Notes: generated from the letters alone by a model not told the origin. Shown: positions 1 to 9,377, counted from the first letter of the stretch. The stretch is 17,725 bases of DNA from a bacterium (GCA_018402095.1 JAGYJO010000010.1:1-17725); one strand, 5' to 3'. Made by a program: numbers and translations.

Positions 1-12
1 GCCGCCACTGTT

Positions 13-3000
13 TTACTTTTTCCACTTGGGGATCATGAGGCTATACAACACAGGTACAACGATCAAACTAAACAACATCGCAATACCCACACCCCCGATA
101 ACGGCCAAGGCCATAGGAATGCGACTTTCTGCACCAGGACCCCATGCCATAGCCGCTGGCAATGCCCCAGCAATGGTCGCCAAGGTGGTCATCAAAACAG
201 GCCTTAACCGCAAAGGACAGGCCGTGAGAAGGGCCGTCTTTTGAGACTCCCCGTCCCGCTCCCTTTGCACCGTAAAATCCACCAACACAATGGCATTCTT
301 GAGGGCCAATCCGACCACCAATATCAAGCCGATCATGCTAAACAAATTCAAGGACTGGTCCGCCCATTTGAGCACCACCACCGCCCCGACCAAAGAAAAG
401 GGAACCGCACTCAAAATAACCAAAGGACGTAAAAAACTATTGAACTGTGCCGCCAAAATCATGTAAGCCGCCACAACGCCCAAGCCCAAGGCCAGCAGCA
501 ATTGCTGAAACGTATCGGTAAAAGCCGCCGTCGTCCCACTAAAAACAGCGTGATATCCCTTGGGAAGATTTTCCTCGGTGAAGCGACGTATATCTGACAT
601 GGCTTGTGCCTGAGACGCATTTTTCGCCAAATTGGCCGTCAGCGTAATCGCCCGTTCTTTGTTTTCTCGGTTAATGGACTGTACTGTTTTTGTTTCCTGC
701 AGCGTCACCAACTTTGACAAAGGCACCATTTCCCCACGGTTGTTACGCACCTGCAATTCAAGAATCTGCGCTTTGTTTGCACGTGCCTTGGGCGCCAACC
801 ACACCCGGATATCATAACGATACCCATCCAGCGTGTATTTACCTGCAATCGCACCGCCCATCATGGTTTGCACCGTCTTGTTGATATCCACAACACTGAC
901 GCCATGCTGGGCCGCGGCATGACGGTCAGGAATAATTTGGATTTCCGGCAATCCTTCCCGATAGTCTGTTTCAGTGTCCACCAACGATGGCAAGGTATTC
1001 ATATAGGCCTGCAAAGCTTCAGCAGATGTCGCCAAACCACCCCATTCAGGCCCCCGTATACTCACCTCAATAGGGTAGCCACGTCTGTCCATAAACGCGC
1101 GATTGGCATTGTCTTGCACAATGGCCATGATCCCCGTTAACCCTTTGAATTTTGCCCGTAATTCATCCGCAATTTCACGCTGGCCACGCAGATCCCCCGC
1201 CGCATTTTTGCTACGATCTGCTTTGGTTTTGAGTTGGATAAAAATGCGTCCCGTATTGGTATCCCCACCCCCCACGAACCCAAAATAACGGGACAAGTCC
1301 GGCTCTTCGGCGATAATCGCCTCCACCTCTTTGAATTTTTCGTCCATCACTTCGATAGAAATGCCCAGCGGCGCACGCAACATAACCATGATGCGATTGC
1401 TATCTTGGTAGGGAATAAATTCTTGCCGGATCCCCTTAGCCGCCATCCCAATCCCCGCGATCAAGAGCACCGTCACCATCAACGTTACCCATCGCCATGT
1501 GAGCACTTTGGCGAGACAGTCGTGATACCGGGACGCCAACCAGTCCATCCCTTTGTCTATAAACGTATGATGATCCTCTTGTCTGGCTTTCAACAATCCC
1601 GCACACCGCATCGGCGTCAACGTCAACGCCTCCACAGAAGACAAGGCCACTGCAGCACACAAGGTGACACCAAACTGCAACAAGTAAGCCCCAATGATAC
1701 CTTGGAGATAAATAACGGGTAGAAAAATAGCCAACAACACCGTGGTCGTAGAAATAACCGCAAAAAAGATCTCACGGGTCCCTTCGTGGGCGGCCTTGAA
1801 GGGGCTTTTGCCCATCTTGAGATGGCGCATGATATTTTCGAGCACCATGATGGCATCATCGACCACAATCCCAATCGCCAAAGACAAGGCCAATAGCGTA
1901 AAGGTATTCATGGTGTAACCCATCATATGCAAAACCGAGAAGGTCCCGATAATAGCGGTCGGAATGGCCAATACCACATTGATCGTAATGCCCCATTGTC
2001 CAAGAAAAACCCAACAGACCAAAGAGGTCAAAATGGCCGCAAAAATCAAGGTGAACAACATTTCATGAATGGAGTCCTTGATATAGGCCGTAGAGTCAAA
2101 ATTAACCCCTATTTCAATCTCGTCTTTGAATTGTTCCTGAATCAGCGCCATTTTTTCGGTCACCGCCGCCCCGACGCTCACCGCATTGCTGTTTCTCTGT
2201 TTCCTAAACCCCAAGCCAATCGCGGATGTTTGCATCGCCCTGGCCCGAAACCGGGTGTTCTCCAAACCAACCTCCACATCGGTAATGTCGCCCAATGTGA
2301 TGCGTTTGTAGTTCGGCGCACCACCCCTGCGAATAATGGGAAGCTGGCGAAGTTGGTCCAGGGTTTGGGCTTCACCAAAGGTACGCAGTCCCCACTCTTG
2401 GGTGGGTGACTCCAACCTGCCAGACGGAAGCTCGACATGTTCTTGCGTCAGCGTGGCGACAACATCATTGGCACTAAAATTTAAGCGCTTCAACTTTTCA
2501 GGATTGGGACGCACCAAAATCGCCGGAGAGGAAAAGCCGCCCAACATCACCTCCGACACACCCGTGATCATCGAAAACTGGGGCTTAATCTTGTCCCTCA
2601 CCAAACGCATCAAATCTTCGCGCGAATGGGTTTCAGAGGTAATCGTGAGCCACATAATCGGCCTGTCTTCTGGATTCGATTTTCTCACAATCGGAGGATC
2701 TATTTCTCTGGGTAACAACCGCTGCGCTCGGGCAATCGCCGATTGGACCTCTTGGACCGCGGCATCGATATTTTTATCCAAAGCAAATTCGACACTAATA
2801 GAGGCCTGTTGATTTCGTGCCACCGCATACACGTTGGTAATCCCCTCCACCGAAGACACCGCATCCTCAATAGCCGTGACCACTTGGACTTCCATAAGCT
2901 CCGGAGATGCCCCTTCCCAAGTGACCTGAATACTCACCACAGGAAAATCCACATCAGGGAATTCACTCACCCCCAACTGGCTATACGACACCAAACCAAA

Positions 3001-3087
3001 GAAAACCAAGGCCGCCATGATCATCCATGTAAAAACATGGCGTTTGATGAAAAACGAAACCGCATCTAAAGAGTTAAGTTTACTCAT
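13..3087 (-). CDS. RND (AcrB/HAE1-type) efflux transporter, inner-membrane permease
   Basis: A 1024-residue protein, the usual length for the AcrB/HAE1 family of proton-driven exporters. It has one N-terminal membrane segment (about residues 12-35), a large periplasmic porter domain, a membrane bundle from about residue 340, and the same arrangement repeated in the second half. The proton-relay residues are visible: adjacent Asp410-Asp411 in GIVVDDAIMVLENI and Lys930 in GLALKNAIVLVDF, matching AcrB Asp407/Asp408 and Lys940. The ATG start (MSKLNSLDAV) overlaps the end of the upstream tolC-like gene by 8 nt, so the two are co-transcribed and probably translationally coupled. No membrane-fusion (MFP/HlyD) gene is present on the upstream side; if there is one in this operon it lies beyond the left edge. 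The substrate cannot be predicted. The family call is firm. Confidence 0.95.
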   Translation of the reverse strand: MSKLNSLDAVSFFIKRHVFTWMIMAALVFFGLVSYSQLGVSEFPDVDFPVVSIQVTWEGASPELMEVQVVTAIEDAVSSVEGITNVYAVARNQQASISVEFALDKNIDAAVQEVQSAIARAQRLLPREIDPPIVRKSNPEDRPIMWLTITSETHSREDLMRLVRDKIKPQFSMITGVSEVMLGGFSSPAILVRPNPEKLKRLNFSANDVVATLTQEHVELPSGRLESPTQEWGLRTFGEAQTLDQLRQLPIIRRGGAPNYKRITLGDITDVEVGLENTRFRARAMQTSAIGLGFRKQRNSNAVSVGAAVTEKMALIQEQFKDEIEIGVNFDSTAYIKDSIHEMLFTLIFAAILTSLVCWVFLGQWGITINVVLAIPTAIIGTFSVLHMMGYTMNTFTLLALSLAIGIVVDDAIMVLENIMRHLKMGKSPFKAAHEGTREIFFAVISTTTVLLAIFLPVIYLQGIIGAYLLQFGVTLCAAVALSSVEALTLTPMRCAGLLKARQEDHHTFIDKGMDWLASRYHDCLAKVLTWRWVTLMVTVLLIAGIGMAAKGIRQEFIPYQDSNRIMVMLRAPLGISIEVMDEKFKEVEAIIAEEPDLSRYFGFVGGGDTNTGRIFIQLKTKADRSKNAAGDLRGQREIADELRAKFKGLTGIMAIVQDNANRAFMDRRGYPIEVSIRGPEWGGLATSAEALQAYMNTLPSLVDTETDYREGLPEIQIIPDRHAAAQHGVSVVDINKTVQTMMGGAIAGKYTLDGYRYDIRVWLAPKARANKAQILELQVRNNRGEMVPLSKLVTLQETKTVQSINRENKERAITLTANLAKNASQAQAMSDIRRFTEENLPKGYHAVFSGTTAAFTDTFQQLLLALGLGVVAAYMILAAQFNSFLRPLVILSAVPFSLVGAVVVLKWADQSLNLFSMIGLILVVGLALKNAIVLVDFTVQRERDGESQKTALLTACPLRLRPVLMTTLATIAGALPAAMAWGPGAESRIPMALAVIGGVGIAMLFSLIVVPVLYSLMIPKWKK

Positions 3088-4279
3088 TGGGGAGTTGTCC
3101 TAACGTCGTAATGGGGAACAAGGCAATGGCTTCTTGCACAGCAATTTGCCGACGAGACAGATCCAACTGGGTTTCGTGCAAGCCATTGACTGTTTGTAAG
3201 ACATCCAAAAGCGTGACCAAATTCTGGGCCAATTCCGCTTGGTATTGTTTGTATTGCGCTTCTGCAGCCGTCACTGTTTTTTTGGCCAACTGGTATTCCG
3301 TTTCCAAAGAACGCAACGTGTCATACTGCGCCCACAATTCACCAACCGCTGCCCTGAAGTTTTCTTGCAGGGTCAGATTTTCCAATGTGTATTGCGAGGT
3401 GAGCAAGGATTCAGCCAAAACCCGCTCCCGCGTATCGAAGAGAGGCCAACTCGCAGCAAACCCAATTTGCGCCTCTTTGTCCTGTGGCGTCACGCGACCA
3501 AACACATCCAATTGGGGCCACGGCGTCCATGACAAGGCGGATCTCTCTGCCGCTACTTCACGAATTCGCCATTGTTGTTTGCGAATATCGGGGCGCTGAT
3601 ACAACAACGATGACGACGGCTCTGCAGGCAAATCGGTAGTGGGAATCTGGAGAGACACCTGCGGATCAATCCCTGTGAGGCTACTGAGCTGAAACATCGC
3701 CTCGCGTTTTTGTCGTTGGTATTGGGCCTGTTGCAGTTGGAGTCGGCTCAAAGTGAGTTGGTTACTACTAAGACTACTCGGTTTGTTTCGACCGATAGCA
3801 ATTTGGTTTTTCAGCCATGCCTGTTGCTTGGTGACGATCGTCACGATACGGGCGGTGTGTTTGGCTGCCTCTTGTGCGGTCAGTGCACGAAAATAAAGTG
3901 TCGTGGCCGTTTTGTATCGGTCAAGCTGCGCCTCCATTTCAGCCAAACGTTGGATGGTCGCATGGGCCTCGGCGGCATCTGTGAGCGGCAAAATTTTGTC
4001 CGCTGTGAGAATGCTAAGCTTGGCATACAAAGACGTTTCCATCGCGCTCACACTTTGGGAATCAACATCCCCTTGGCTTTCCGCCAAAAAGCGAACCTGA
4101 TATGGGGCTTCCGCAATCGCTATGTTGGTACTAACCTTGCTATCTATAAGGGTTTGACGCAGCCCCAGCGGAAGCGTCAGTCTCAACGCATCGTAAATGT
4201 CAGACAAGCCCTTTTGTTCCGCGTGAATAGCACCCGCGAATACGACAAAAAACAAAACCATTGGTATCAATTTATGCAC
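3080..4279 (-). CDS. TolC-family outer-membrane efflux protein
   Basis: A 399-residue secreted protein with a clear signal peptide (MHKLIPMVLFFVVFAGAIHA, cut expected after AIHA). The rest is mostly long amphipathic helices rich in Gln, Ala and Leu, in two similar halves, with the heptad-like stretches around 'LETEYQLAKKTVTAAEAQYK' typical of the TolC periplasmic barrel. It would form the outer-membrane exit duct for the RND pump encoded just downstream. It is on the short side for the family. The start is GTG, supported by a strong AAGAGGAGCG ribosome site 8-9 nt upstream. No ATG fits better, and starting at the internal ATG (residue 7) would shorten the n-region of the signal. The leader immediately upstream is occupied by a palindromic element (4301-4447), so its promoter must lie inside or beyond that element. 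Confidence 0.9.
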   Translation of the reverse strand: MHKLIPMVLFFVVFAGAIHAEQKGLSDIYDALRLTLPLGLRQTLIDSKVSTNIAIAEAPYQVRFLAESQGDVDSQSVSAMETSLYAKLSILTADKILPLTDAAEAHATIQRLAEMEAQLDRYKTATTLYFRALTAQEAAKHTARIVTIVTKQQAWLKNQIAIGRNKPSSLSSNQLTLSRLQLQQAQYQRQKREAMFQLSSLTGIDPQVSLQIPTTDLPAEPSSSLLYQRPDIRKQQWRIREVAAERSALSWTPWPQLDVFGRVTPQDKEAQIGFAASWPLFDTRERVLAESLLTSQYTLENLTLQENFRAAVGELWAQYDTLRSLETEYQLAKKTVTAAEAQYKQYQAELAQNLVTLLDVLQTVNGLHETQLDLSRRQIAVQEAIALFPITTLGQLPNE

Positions 4280-4300
4280 AGATATGACGCTCCTCTTGGT

Positions 4301-4447
4301 GTAATCACTTCCTAGACGGGGGGTGCAGGGGGCGAAGCCCCCGAAAAAACATTATTTCGCTCAGCTTTGCTGAGCGAAATATAGAGATTTCAAAGGGCTG
4401 ACGCCCTTTGAATCCCTGTTAAGCCCCCTGGCGTAGGAAGTGGTTAC
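4301..4447. mobile_element. MITE-like palindromic element (complete copy)
   Basis: The left end reads GTAATCACTTCCTA and the right end, on the other strand, reads GTAACCACTTCCTA: terminal inverted repeats matching at 13 of 14 positions. Each end contains TA at its outer edge, so a TA target duplication is possible. Inside are three perfect hairpins: GGGGGC-GAA-GCCCCC (4328-4342), a 13-bp stem with loop TTT (4353-4381) and CAAAGGGC-TGAC-GCCCTTTG (4391-4410). There is no room for a transposase, so it would be non-autonomous. The last 52 bp recur exactly at 11398-11449. It sits between the groL terminator and the tolC-like gene, ending 21 nt before that gene's GTG, so its minus strand forms the leader of the pump operon. 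The assignment to the IS630/Tc1 style of element is inference from the TA alone. Confidence 0.72.
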
Positions 4448-4503
4448 CATGTCTCCTCGAATGGGCATGTGCATTTTTTATTGTGTGTGTTGTAAAACAA
4501 GAA

Positions 4504-4536
4504 AAATCCCCCGATGGGGCTGCCATCGGGGGATTT
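4504..4536 (-). terminator. rho-independent terminator of groES-groL
   Basis: A perfect 14-bp stem (4504-4517 with 4523-4536) and a 5-nt loop lie 41 nt past the groL stop. Read on the minus strand the G/C-rich stem is followed by a T-rich run (TTTTTCTTGTTTT, which overlaps the stem base), the standard layout of an intrinsic terminator. Confidence 0.88.
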
Positions 4537-4576
4537 CTGTGTTTAGGTCAGAGACCTAAGGCTTTTTGGGGGAGGA

Positions 4577-6229
4577 CTAGTAGTCCATGCCACCCATTCC
4601 GCCCATGCCACCCATTCCAGGAGCACCTGCCGCAACGGCTGATTTGTCTTCTGGTTTGTCAGCAATCAAAACGTCTGTTGTGAGCAATAGGCTAACAACA
4701 GAAGACGCATTTTGAAGTGCTGTTCGGGTTACTTTTGAAGGATCAACTACACCGGCTTTGATCATGTCTTCAAATTGGCCTGTGCGTGCATTGAACCCAA
4801 CGCCCGCCGCACTGTTTTTGACTTTGTCGATGATGACAGATGCTTCAACGCCAGAATTCTCTGCGATACGACGCAAGGGGATTTCTAGTGATTTTGCAAC
4901 AATTGTCATCCCTACTTTAAGGTCGCCTTCTTCTTTTTCGATAGCGGTAACTAGTGTTGGGATGAGGTTGATGAATGCGGTTCCGCCACCAGGGACGATA
5001 CCTTCTTCAACAGCTGCACGTGTTGCGGACAATGCGTCTTCTACACGGTGCTTTTTTTCTTTTAATTCTGTTTCTGTTGCTGCACCTACGCGGATAACAG
5101 CGACACCACCAGAAAGTTTTGCGAGACGCTCTTGTAGTTTTTCTTTGTCATAAGAAGAATCCGATAGCTCGATTTCTTTTTTGATTTCGGAAACGCGGGC
5201 ATCGATACGCGCTTGTGTGCCTTTGCCTGCAACAATGGTTGTGTTGTCTTTGCTTGCTTTTACTTTTGACGCTTGACCCAGTTGTTCTAGGGTTGTGGCT
5301 TCTAGTGTGAGGCCTTTTTCTTCTGAAATAACTTCAGCGCCAGTGATGACAGCGATATCTTCTAGCATCGCTTTGCGACGGTCACCAAACCCTGGTGCTT
5401 TGATCGCTAGGCAGTTTACGGTGCCACGTAGACGGTTTACCACCAACGTTGCCAATGCTTCGCCGTCTAGGTCTTCTGCAATGATGACCAATCCACGACC
5501 GGACTGAACCACTTTTTCCAAAATAGGAAGAAGATCTTTAATCGCAGAAATTTTACGATCTGTGACCAAAATAAACGCGTCATCCAAAGAGGCTTCCATG
5601 CGGTCTTTGTCTGTGATCATATAAGGAGATACATACCCTTTGTCGATTTGCATGCCTTCTACAATTTCCAGTTCAGTTTCCATTCCCTTGGATTCTTCTA
5701 CTGTGATGACGCCGTCTTTGCCTACTTTTTCCATAGCGTCTGCAATGAGGTTTCCAATTTCTTCGTCATTGTTTGCAGAAATGGAGGCGACCTGTGCGAT
5801 TGCGCCTTTTGTTTCTACCGCTTTGCTGCTTTTTCTGAGTTCTTCAACAACAATTTTAACGGCACGTTCGATACCTTTTTTGAGTTGAATGGCATTGGCA
5901 CCAGCAACAACGTTTTTGAGGCCTTCTTTGAAAATAGCTGCGCCCAAAACGGTGGCTGTTGTGGTTCCGTCACCGGCGATATCATTTGTTTTGGAAGCCA
6001 CTTCTTTGAGAAGCTGCGCGCCCATGTTTTCAAATGGGTCTTCTAATTCGATTTCCTTCGCGATAGTAACGCCATCATTTGTGATGGTTGGGGATCCCCA
6101 TTTTTTTTCTAGAACAACGTTGTTTCCGTTGGGTCCTAGTGTGCTGCCGACTGCATCAGCTACCTTTTTGATACCTTCTGCAAGCGATCTCCAGGCTTCG
6201 TCTCCGTACTTTAATTGCTTTGCGCCCAT
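4577..6229 (-). CDS. groL: Chaperonin GroEL (Hsp60)
   Basis: A 550-residue ATP-dependent chaperonin subunit that assembles into a double-ring folding chamber with GroES. The family hallmarks are present: [14 protein letters not shown], the catalytic-loop [14 protein letters not shown], [18 protein letters not shown] (here [18 protein letters not shown]) and the flexible C-terminal GGM tail ([13 protein letters not shown]). The ATG at 6229 follows AAAGGAG at good spacing. It lies 87 nt downstream of groES in the same operon, so it should be under the same CIRCE/HrcA heat-shock control. One oddity: the near-invariant LGPKGRN segment by the nucleotide pocket reads LGPNGNN, so Asn replaces Lys34 and Arg36 of the E. 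coli protein. The reading frame is otherwise intact. Confidence 0.98.
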   Translation of the reverse strand: MGAKQLKYGDEAWRSLAEGIKKVADAVGSTLGPNGNNVVLEKKWGSPTITNDGVTIAKEIELEDPFENMGAQLLKEVASKTNDIAGDGTTTATVLGAAIFKEGLKNVVAGANAIQLKKGIERAVKIVVEELRKSSKAVETKGAIAQVASISANNDEEIGNLIADAMEKVGKDGVITVEESKGMETELEIVEGMQIDKGYVSPYMITDKDRMEASLDDAFILVTDRKISAIKDLLPILEKVVQSGRGLVIIAEDLDGEALATLVVNRLRGTVNCLAIKAPGFGDRRKAMLEDIAVITGAEVISEEKGLTLEATTLEQLGQASKVKASKDNTTIVAGKGTQARIDARVSEIKKEIELSDSSYDKEKLQERLAKLSGGVAVIRVGAATETELKEKKHRVEDALSATRAAVEEGIVPGGGTAFINLIPTLVTAIEKEEGDLKVGMTIVAKSLEIPLRRIAENSGVEASVIIDKVKNSAAGVGFNARTGQFEDMIKAGVVDPSKVTRTALQNASSVVSLLLTTDVLIADKPEDKSAVAAGAPGMGGMGGMGGMDY

Positions 6230-6316
6230 GAAGGACTCCTTTATTATTCTGTGTTTTTGAAATCATGTGTCGGGTCTGCACAGTCTGGTGGTTGTTTCAG
6301 ACCCCCGTGTGCGATC

Positions 6317-6613
6317 TTATTTCTTGATTGCCAAAACGTCGCTTTCGCGGATGATGAGGAATTCAGCCCCATCCACCTTGAGTTCTGTTCCGCCATACTT
6401 TGCATAGATGACAACGTCGCCTTCTTTGACGGACATCGGGACGTTTTTCCCGTCTTCAGTGACGCGGCCAGGGCCAACGACGAGGACGGTGCCTGTTTGC
6501 GGCTTTTCTTGTGCGGAATCAGGAATAAAAATGCCTGACTTGGTCACTTGTTCTGCCGTTTGCGGCGCTACGATAATACGATCAGCCAGTGGCTGATAGT
6601 TTGGTTTGCTCAT
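6317..6613 (-). CDS. groS: Co-chaperonin GroES (Hsp10)
   Basis: A 98-residue lid protein for the GroEL chamber. It begins MSKPNYQPLADRIIV and shows the GroES signature: the mobile loop around KSGIFIPDSAQEKPQTGTVLVVGPG and the later EGDVVIYAKYGGTEL. A longer reading from 6709 is open, but the family N-terminus and the strong AAAGGAGG ribosome site 7 nt before the ATG at 6613 fix the start. It is the first gene of the groES-groL operon. A CIRCE operator and a sigma70-like promoter lie directly upstream. Confidence 0.97.
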   Translation of the reverse strand: MSKPNYQPLADRIIVAPQTAEQVTKSGIFIPDSAQEKPQTGTVLVVGPGRVTEDGKNVPMSVKEGDVVIYAKYGGTELKVDGAEFLIIRESDVLAIKK

Positions 6614-6645
6614 GTGATGCCTCCTTTCGGAATACGGTGAATTTT

Positions 6646-6672
6646 TTAGCACTCTATGAGCGAGAGTGCCAA
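6646..6672 (-). promoter_or_regulatory. CIRCE operator (HrcA-binding site)
   Basis: The arms are TTAGCACTC (6646-6654) and GAGTGCCAA (6664-6672), separated by exactly 9 nt. This is the consensus CIRCE inverted repeat TTAGCACTC-N9-GAGTGCTAA with one substitution. It lies 32 nt upstream of the groES start and just downstream of the predicted -10 box, the usual position for HrcA repression of chaperonin operons. hrcA itself is not in the window. Confidence 0.96.
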
Positions 6673-6680
6673 CTTCGGTT

Positions 6681-6709
6681 ATTCTAGTGGAGCCGTTTAG
6701 AAGAATCAA
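6681..6709 (-). promoter_or_regulatory. sigma70-type promoter of groES-groL
   Basis: On the minus strand, TTGATT (6709-6704) and TAGAAT (6686-6681) are separated by 17 nt. The predicted transcription start falls between the -10 box and the start of the CIRCE operator, so HrcA bound at CIRCE would block this promoter. Confidence 0.75.
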
Positions 6710-6976
6710 GTAGCGAGATTTGTAGTCGTGTAAGCATTGCCTGGACTAATCCTTCCCCACAGAAAAAAGCGGGGCGAAATTTGGGGGGTATGGGGGCCGA
6801 TCCGTTTCCTGGACGGGGGGATAACGCCCTGTCGATCCCCCCTGAACATAAAAATCGTTTGTAGGTGTGTGTTTGTACTTTTTTTATGGCTTTCTGTCCG
6901 GATTGAGGGGGCGTTTGGGTGAGTCTGACTGGCACTGCCTTGAGCAAAGCCCTTCTTTCCACATAGAATAGGATCC
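6710..6976. other. Divergent intergenic region with G-rich runs and a hairpin
   Basis: This is the 5' spacer between groES and slt. It holds four guanine runs on the plus strand (6771-6774, 6783-6788, 6792-6796, 6815-6820) and an 8-bp inverted repeat GGGGGGAT / ATCCCCCC (6815-6822 and 6835-6842). A weak promoter candidate for slt, TTGAGC (6940-6945) and TAGAAT (6964-6969) with an 18-nt spacer, ends only 7 nt before the slt ATG. If it is real, the slt mRNA would be nearly leaderless. Open readings on the minus strand here look like no known protein, so I do not call them genes. Confidence 0.4.
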
Positions 6977-9018
6977 ATGAAATTTTATACATATGCACAT
7001 TGTTTTATTTTGTCCATTGCGATTCTGCTGGGTATTTCCGGATCTCTGCTGGCAGAAACGCCGGAACAACTTTTTTATAGAGGGGCCTATGAATCTGTTT
7101 TGTCTCAAACGCCTGCGGTAGATCCCCAACTGCGTGTTTTGACACTTGCAGGCTTGGGGCGATTTTCTGAAGCTGCGCTGTCGATAGATCAGCCTGGTAT
7201 TGACGCTGGGCACCCCATGAATCGCTTGATTTCTTCGGTGGCAGATGGAGACGTCAAGGGTATTCAGAAGCGGTTGGGGGAGTTGCCAGATTCGCTGCGT
7301 TCGAAATATACGGCGCTTATTTTGGCGTCCTGGTTATCTCAAGGTGAAACCGCTTTGGCATCAGATTTTTTGACAGTGATAGATCCTGGGGCGACGGATT
7401 ACTTTGCCTTTCGTTTTCGTATTCAAGAAGCAGACAAGGATGGGGCTGGGCAGTTGGATACACTGCGCCGCTGGGCGTTGAAGTCTCCTGGAGACTCGGA
7501 CCTTCGTCGTTCCTATGATCGTTTTGCGCGTGATACACAAGAAAATGGAGAGATTTGGGACGTGTTGTTTCCCCAATCGGAGGTGCGGAAAAAAGTGGCT
7601 GAACGGGCCTTCGATATAGGGCTTTATTCAGAAGTGTTGTCCCTCTTGTCTGATGAGGAACGGCTCTCGGAGGACTTACAACTCTCTAAAGGGATATCTC
7701 TGTATCATATGCGAAAAAGAGAGGATGCCCTGTCTGTTTTTCAATCCATAGATAAGAGTCGGTTGAGTGTGAAAGATACGAATCTTTTGCAGTATCAGAC
7801 GGCCAAAACACTTCGGATTCTTCGACGATACGATGAAGCTGCAGATCAGTATAAGGTGATTATCGCTTCAGATAGTCCGTATCGGGCCCAGGCCTATTAT
7901 GATTTGTACTGGGCTTTGTCGGCTGCGGGGTCTGTCTCGGCATTTGCACCATTTGAGGCAGGCTTTTTGGCCGACGAGGGGAAGTCGTCTTATTACGAAA
8001 AATGGGTTTGGGATTCTGCTTGGATGTCTTATCTAGGGGGTGCGATTGATGCCGCGTATCTAAAGGTGAAATCCTATCCCTGGCAGTTGTCGGGAGAATT
8101 TAAGGCGAAGGTTTTGTTTTGGACGGCTGAAATGGCGGCGCGTGTGGATCCAAAAGCGGCAGCGTTTTATAGAGAGAAGTGTGTTCGCTTGTATCCATTT
8201 ACGTATTATGGCGCACGTTTGATATAAGGGTACTTTCCGCCAGGAGGTGGGCGTCTGTCGGGTCTGTTTGTTACCGTGGTGCGGGGGTTGATGCATCCTA
8301 CGCCGAGGCCTATCGCACTGGGCTTGGGGAATATGAAGCCGCTTCTTTGCGTGAGCGGGTTTTGGCGCGGTCGTCTAAGGTTTTGGATGCTGTGGTGTTG
8401 AAGCTGTTGCAGTTGTACGACGCTCTTTTTCAGCCCAATCAAGCGATTGCCTTGCTGGGTAAGATGGGGTTTGGTGTGAATAGTGGTCAGGCGACGTTGT
8501 CTCGGGAGATGGCTGAGTTTATGTATCCGCGTCCGCAATGGCCTTTGATTCAGGAGCTGGCTAAGACTTATGATTTGGATCCGTATCTGATATTGGCCTT
8601 GATGCGGGAAGAGAGTTTATTTAAGTCTAGTGCCGTGTCTCGCAGTGGTGCCCGTGGGTTGATGCAAATCATGCCCGCTACTGGGCGTGGTATCGCCAAG
8701 AATTTGAAAGTGGATTGGCCAGGGGATGACATTTTGTTTGATCCAGAAACCAATGTGCGTTTTGGTGTTTTCTACCTGAGTTATTTGAACAAACGTTTCG
8801 ATGGTAATGTTGTGTATATGTTGTCTGGCTATAATGCTGGTCCGAATGCTACTCATAAGTGGGTGTTGCGCGATGGCGGGGATCCCTTGGATGAGTTTGT
8901 TGCAAAAATCCCATATGGTGAAACCCACCATTATGTGACGCGTGTTTTGAAGAGTTATTGGATCTATACCTTATTGTACAATCCGGGACATGTTCCCGAT
9001 GTTTTTAGAAAAGGATAA
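6977..9018 (+). pseudogene. slt: Soluble lytic murein transglycosylase (Slt-type), frameshifted
   Basis: A periplasmic enzyme that cleaves peptidoglycan glycan strands to 1,6-anhydro products. The first frame (6977-8227) gives a signal peptide (cut after LAETP-preceding LLA) and a long helical, repeat-rich domain like the Slt70 superhelix, ending YPFTYYGARLI then TAA. The rest continues one frame over to 9018 with the complete GH23-type catalytic domain: MREESLF with catalytic Glu at 8611-8613, ARGLMQIMPATG, DPETNVRFGVFYLSYL and SGYNAGP. One missing base between about 8213 and 8224 accounts for the break. Restored, the product would be about 680 residues, normal for the family. The second part lacks a signal peptide, so as written the enzyme is probably not functional. 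A sequencing error would give the same picture. AGGATCC lies close before the ATG. Confidence 0.88.
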
Positions 9019-9023
9019 TACTT

Positions 9024-9377
9024 ATGTATCAATTGCGTGTTCAAGATGGTCAGGATCAGTCGGAGTCGGGTTTCTTTTTTAGAGCAAGGCCGTTTACGGT
9101 TTCTGTGAATGGACGAGATTTGTCTTGTGTCTTTAGAAAAGGGACATCAGGCAAAGTGATTTATGCGTTGGAAGAGGCGGGAACACTTTTGGTGGAACTG
9201 GTACATCCGTATTACGCACCGGACTTTTTGCCAGAAGAAACGTCTCGTTTTGGTGATGATGCTGATTTTATACGTGCGGTATATGCGGCTTTGGTGCGTT
9301 TGGGTGTGACAAAAGAAAAGGTTTGGGTGCAGTTTTTTCAGGATAAAAAAGAGTCTTTTTCTGTTAGTCAGGCTTGA
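9024..9377 (+). CDS. Hypothetical protein, 117 aa
   Basis: I do not recognise this protein. It begins MYQLRVQDGQDQSESGFFF, has no signal peptide or membrane segment, and mixes short beta-like stretches (FTVSVNGRDLSCVF, GTLLVELVHP) with a more helical acidic C-terminal half (DDADFIRAVYAALVRLGV). It is likely cytosolic. The ATG follows AAGGA by about 9 nt and lies 5 nt after the slt stop, so it is almost certainly co-transcribed with slt. Codon use resembles its neighbours. The good ribosome site, tight spacing and protein-like composition make it a real gene despite the lack of a family match. Confidence 0.7.
   Translation: MYQLRVQDGQDQSESGFFFRARPFTVSVNGRDLSCVFRKGTSGKVIYALEEAGTLLVELVHPYYAPDFLPEETSRFGDDADFIRAVYAALVRLGVTKEKVWVQFFQDKKESFSVSQA

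Noticed and set aside
1..8. Possible GTG start of a further minus-strand gene just after the RND stop
   Set aside because: Only two codons are visible; a membrane-fusion gene may follow but cannot be supported.
26..3069. Several open readings on the plus strand opposite the RND gene
   Set aside because: They mirror a clear 1024-residue transporter, show no family motifs and have no ribosome sites.
6684..6998. Two minus-strand open readings upstream of groES
   Set aside because: They cross the groES promoter and the slt start, have low-complexity composition and match nothing I know.
8213..8224. Programmed ribosomal frameshift in slt
   Set aside because: No slippery heptamer or following structure is evident and Slt is not known to use recoding.
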